8,720 bases of DNA, from contig JACRND010000050.1 in the NCBI GenBank assembly GCA_016234975.1, forward strand, positions 1 to 8,720, given 5' to 3'. The position numbers and the translations under genes are program-made. The stretch is from Nitrosarchaeum sp. (lineage in GTDB: Archaea; Thermoproteota; Nitrososphaeria; Nitrososphaerales; Nitrosopumilaceae). Below, piece after piece: positions 5,619-8,720 of this stretch. Within the stretch, counting starts at the first letter, position 1, and every line of letters begins with the position of its first letter. The notes under the pieces are model-generated. The model had not been told where the DNA came from. It did no database searches and saw only the letters and a list, made by a program, of their open reading frames with translations.

Positions 5619-6887
5619 ATGTCTGAAAATGATGCTATTTCTCGTATTAGTGGTATTAAGATGCCAGATTATTATCTTGATTATTATTCTGATCTTTCAA
5701 AGGATACCTATACTATTTTTGAGCATGCAGCTTTGGCAAAATCCAGCCTAGTGGATTCCTCAGGAATAATCGAGCCTAAAATTGCATTTGATTTAGCAGA
5801 TCGAGTTGCTAAAATGCACGATATTGACATTGCAGAACCTTTACGAGAATTATTAAAAATTAATGGAAAAGAATTATCTGCATTAATTCTATCAAAGGAA
5901 ATCGCGTTAGGAAAGTATTCACTTACTAATGCTACTTTAGAGCAAAAACTGGACTTAGCAGTTAGAGTAGGTCTAGCTATAGTTACAGAGGGAGTAACAA
6001 TTGCTCCATTACAAGGAATTAGTGAAGTTAAGATAAAGAGAAACAAAGATGGTAGTGAATACCTTTCCGTATCTATTGCTGGCCCAATGCGTTCAGCTGG
6101 AGGAACTGAATCAGCAGTAACAATACTGATTGCTGATCATGTACGAAAAGCAGTAGGCTTATCAAAATATCAAGCAAATTGTTTTGATGATGAAACAGGT
6201 AGATTTGTTGAAGAGCTTAGAATCTATGAAAGAGAAGCAAGCAGCTTCCAATTTCATATTTTAGATGAAGATATTGAACATGTTATATCAAATCTACCTG
6301 TAGAGTTAGATGGTGTAGATACAGATCCTTTTGAAGTTGTAAACCATAAAGGAATGATTCGTATTAAAACAGACAGAGTTAGAGGGGGAGCATTAAGAGT
6401 TCTAAACGATGGATTAATTGGAAGATCTAAAAAACTTCTCAAAAGAATTGAACTATACAAATTAGACGGTTGGGAATGGCTTGGAGAACTAAAAGGAGCA
6501 GTTCAAACAGGAGATAATCAAGAAGATGCAGCAGCCAAGAGAATGCGTGAAGTCATTACAGGAAGATCCGTCCTATCAATGCCTAACAAACTTGGTGGAT
6601 TTCGTTTAAGATATGGTAGAGCCTGTAATACAGGATTTGCAGCTGTGGGAATCAATCCTGTAATTGCTGAGATCTTGGATCACACGATTGCTGTTGGCAC
6701 TCAAGTCAAAATTGATATTCCAGGCAAAGGTGCAACTGTAGCTTTTGTAGATTCTATTGATACACCAATTGTTCGGCTAAAAAATGGTAATGTTGTAAAA
6801 ATAAAAGATGTAAAACACGGAATAAAAATCAAAGGCGACATTGAAAAAATTCTTCATTTAGGCGATATTTTAATTTTCATAAAATAA
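5619..6887 (+). CDS. polC: DNA polymerase D large subunit DP2, N-terminal part (interrupted)
   Basis: Catalytic subunit of PolD. The 422-codon frame carries the normal DP2 N-terminus: the helical start (MPDYYLDYYSDL), TEGVTIAPLQGISEVKIKRN (about 123-142), AGPMRSAGGTESA (154-166), VEELRIYERE (197-206), LDGWEWLGEL (282-291), GGFRLRYGRA (326-335), GFAAVGINPV and PGKGATVAFV (368-377). This all fits the family in order with no gaps. Homology stops at LHLGDILI (412-419), where DP2 normally continues with a GDF..NN block. Instead the frame reads FIK and stops at 6887. The next part of DP2 reappears about 220 bp further on in another frame, so this is the left half of a broken gene. The ATG at 5619 lies 12 nt after the GGGP synthase stop. 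A product ending here would lack the zinc fingers and the polymerase active site. Confidence 0.93.
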   Translation: MSENDAISRISGIKMPDYYLDYYSDLSKDTYTIFEHAALAKSSLVDSSGIIEPKIAFDLADRVAKMHDIDIAEPLRELLKINGKELSALILSKEIALGKYSLTNATLEQKLDLAVRVGLAIVTEGVTIAPLQGISEVKIKRNKDGSEYLSVSIAGPMRSAGGTESAVTILIADHVRKAVGLSKYQANCFDDETGRFVEELRIYEREASSFQFHILDEDIEHVISNLPVELDGVDTDPFEVVNHKGMIRIKTDRVRGGALRVLNDGLIGRSKKLLKRIELYKLDGWEWLGELKGAVQTGDNQEDAAAKRMREVITGRSVLSMPNKLGGFRLRYGRACNTGFAAVGINPVIAEILDHTIAVGTQVKIDIPGKGATVAFVDSIDTPIVRLKNGNVVKIKDVKHGIKIKGDIEKILHLGDILIFIK

Positions 6888-6894
6888 AATCGCC
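6861..6894. repeat. Near-palindromic hairpin at the left DP2 junction
   Basis: GGCGAT (6861-6866) pairs with ATCGCC (6889-6894), and TTTT (6874-6877) pairs with AAAA (6881-6884) around a CAT loop, with small bulges between. The 34-nt element spans the point where DP2 similarity ends and the opposite-strand foreign segment begins. Confidence 0.55.
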
Positions 6895-7103
6895 ATTTTG
6901 TCAATAATATAAAGTTTTTCTAAATCTGACTCTTTTATCTTTTCTCTCAAAACTCCTGCCAACTTAGATACAAGAACCACCTCTTGGATTTTGTCAATAC
7001 CTTTAGCTCGTAATGTAACTTTCAAATAATCCCAGGCGACATCGGCTAAAGTGTAACTAATCTTAGAAGAATCCAACACATACGCTGCCAACATTGTATC
7101 GAA
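6878..7103 (-). pseudogene. Fragment resembling family A DNA polymerase exonuclease-like domain
   Basis: On the minus strand this segment encodes about 75 residues beginning KFDTMLAAYVLDSS and continuing ISYTLADVAWDYLKV, then KLAGVLREKIKESDLEKLY and IIDKMAILF. The first part matches the pattern fDTMLAaYlL....YsLadla..yL found in the 3'-5' exonuclease domain of bacterial PolA. The last part fits the helix before the polymerase domain (L.EKL...gLeklyeeiEMPL). The Tyr/Asp of the Exo III motif is absent, so the source domain was probably inactive, as in many bacterial PolA proteins including Patescibacteria. There is no start or stop of its own: the surrounding minus-strand frame runs from inside DP2 sequence to a chance stop. 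It replaces the middle of DP2. Identification rests on recalled motifs, not on a search. Confidence 0.6.
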
Positions 7104-7105
7104 CT

Positions 7106-8720
7106 TTTCTGGAAAAACTCGGCGTACCACATATAATAAATAACAATCAAATACTTCTTGAAAAAGAAGAAGCAAGAATTTTCTATAATTTACTATTTAG
7201 ACAAGAACCCCAAATCAGTTATTCATCCACTCCGAAAATTATCTCAAAATCATCTGGAATTCAAATTAAAAATAAATTCTCAACTTCAATTGGAGTTAGA
7301 ATAGGAAGACCTGAAAAAGCAGCTCCCAGACAAATGAAGCCACCAACGCATGTCTTATTCCCAATTAATGATAAGGGAGGTTCAACTAGAGACCTCATAA
7401 AGGCATCAAGACAAGATAATTTCTTCACTAACATTTTCAATAGATACTGCAATGAATGTGATGAACCATCAATTGGAATAAAATGCTCAAAATGTGGTAC
7501 TAAGACATCAGTAACTTATCGATGTGGTAATTGTCGAGACAAACTTGATAATCCATATTGTGAAAAATGTAAACGAAAAGCATCATCACATTCCCATCAA
7601 GCGTTTCCATTAAAAACAAAATTGTTACTAGCCCAAGAAAAAATAGGTTTACGCGCACAGGAACCATTCAAAGGAGTCAAGGAGTTAATCAACCAAGATA
7701 GAATTGCAGAACCACTGGAAAAAGGCTTAGTTCGTCAAAATTTCGGCCTCACAGTATTCAAAGATGGAACTGTACGTTTTGATGCAACAAACTCTCCTCT
7801 TACTCAATTCAAACCATCATGGATTGGAACATCTGTTGAAAAACTAAACAGTCTTGGTTATACTCATGATATTGATGGAAAACCATTAACAAATCCGGAT
7901 CAAATAGTTGAACTTAGAATGCAAGACATCATTATTCCAAACGAGAGTGGAAGGTATCTTGTATCTACATGTAAATACATTGATATTATCTTAGAGAAGT
8001 TTTATGAAAAATCGATTTTTTACAATGTTAAAAATACAGACGAATTAGTTGGGCATCTAATAATTGGTCTAGCACCTCACACATCTGTAGGGATTGTTGG
8101 AAGAATAATTGGTTATACTGAAACACATGTTTGTTTTGCTACACCGAATTGGCATTCTGCTAAAAGAAGAGATGCAGATGGAGATGCTGACTCCATTATG
8201 CTCTTGATGGATAGTCTTCTAAATTTTTCAAGACAATTCCTTTCTGATAGAATTGGTGGTTTAATGGATGCACCATTATTGATTCAACCACTTGTATTAC
8301 CACATGAGTCACAACCACAAGCACACAATCTAGAAGTCGTTAAATTTCTACCACTTGAATTCTTTAAATCAACAATTCAACAAAACAAAGCCTCAGACAT
8401 TACCTGTGTAGATATTATTAAATCACGTCTAGAAACAGAAAAACAATTTTTTGGATATTACTTTACACACCCTACAACTTCTCTTACTACATCAAAATCA
8501 CGTAGTGCATATTCTACACTTGGCTCCATGCTTGATAAATTCGATATGCAAATTAGAAATGCAGAACTAATTGATGCAGTAAACACAACTGAAATTGTTT
8601 CAAATGTAATATCCACCCATCTAGTTCCTGATATTATGGGAAATCTTCGTGCTTATGCTAGACAAAACTTTAGGTGCACTGGTTGTGGAAAATCATACCG
8701 TAGGATGCCGTTGATTCAAA
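7106..8720 (+). CDS. polC: DNA polymerase D large subunit DP2, C-terminal part (continues past window)
   Basis: The rest of DP2, open to the right edge without a stop. Similarity starts at FLEKLGVPH (about 7106), then VRIGRPEKAAPRQMKPPTH, followed by a zinc-binding region with four CxxC pairs (7448-7459, 7484-7495, 7523-7534, 7559-7570). IAEPLEKGLVRQNFG, KDGTVRFDATNSPLTQF and GHLIIGLAPHTSVG follow. The polymerase active site is RRDADGDADSIMLL, with the D-G-D aspartates at 8177-8185, equivalent to the catalytic pair in Pyrococcus DP2. There is no intein at this site, where Pyrococcus furiosus has one. MDAPLLIQPLVL, HLVPDIMGNLRAYARQ and the first pair of a C-terminal zinc finger (8675-8686) end the visible part. 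The frame is open back to 7067 after a TAG at 7064. No credible start was seen, so it is the right half of the gene interrupted at 6877-7105. Confidence 0.93.

Noticed and set aside
5708..6046. A 112-residue minus-strand ORF
   Set aside because: It is antisense to the conserved DP2 N-terminus; the + strand carries clear family motifs.
6870..7108. An intein or a self-splicing intron in DP2
   Set aside because: No intein Cys/His-Asn splice motifs or continuous frame, no structured intron ends, and about 145 residues of DP2 are actually missing, so removal of the segment would not restore the gene.
6870..7175. A free-standing 101-residue minus-strand gene
   Set aside because: Its first 24 or so codons are antisense to good DP2 sequence (FLEKLGVPH onwards), and its stop is made by DP2-derived bases. 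Only the middle, about 6878-7103, looks like a protein family, so it is a fragment, not a gene.
8165..8200. An intein at the DP2 active site as in Pyrococcus furiosus
   Set aside because: RRDADGDADSIMLL is continuous here, so no intein is present.

Overview
This AT-rich window looks like a chromosomal piece of an ammonia-oxidising-type archaeon (Nitrososphaerota/Thaumarchaeota, most like the Nitrosopumilales). The evidence is both subunits of archaeal DNA polymerase D, an archaeal Orc1/Cdc6 initiator beside origin-recognition-box repeats, an archaeal ether-lipid synthase (GGGP synthase), short or absent 5' leaders with TATA-like boxes about 26 nt upstream of starts, and several small winged-helix proteins of the kind common in this phylum. 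The assignment rests on recalled family sequences, not on a search.

Layout: 1-1347 (+) is the PolD small subunit DP1, cut by the left edge. 1324-2526 (-) is Orc1/Cdc6, whose 3' end overlaps DP1 by 24 bp. 2533-3012 has no gene and is the probable replication origin: two identical 23-bp ORB-type repeats 62 bp apart, a weaker box in the opposite orientation, an A/T-rich stretch next to cdc6, and a cluster of GTTAAC/TGTTAA words running up to the next gene. 3013-3396 (+) is a small origin-adjacent protein with a likely winged helix. 3398-3559 (-) is a 53-residue AbrB-like protein. 3693-4304 (-) is a membrane-anchored coiled-coil winged-helix protein, and 4427-4789 (-) a small conserved-looking HTH-like protein. 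4854-5606 (+) is GGGP synthase, followed after 12 nt by the PolD large subunit DP2, which runs off the right edge.

The replication genes form a hub: both halves of the replicative polymerase, the initiator and the origin lie within 8.7 kb. GGGP synthase shares a probable transcription unit with DP2.

The most unusual point is that DP2 is not intact. Its reading frame is good from 5619 to about 6876 and again from about 7106 to the right edge, but the middle (about 145 residues by comparison with recalled Pyrococcus DP2) is missing. In its place are about 225 bp that encode, on the opposite strand, a piece resembling the inactive 3'-5' exonuclease-like domain of a bacterial family A DNA polymerase. 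DP2 is expected to be essential, so an assembly or amplification chimera is the simplest reading. A real insertion-replacement would be remarkable and is directly testable with reads.
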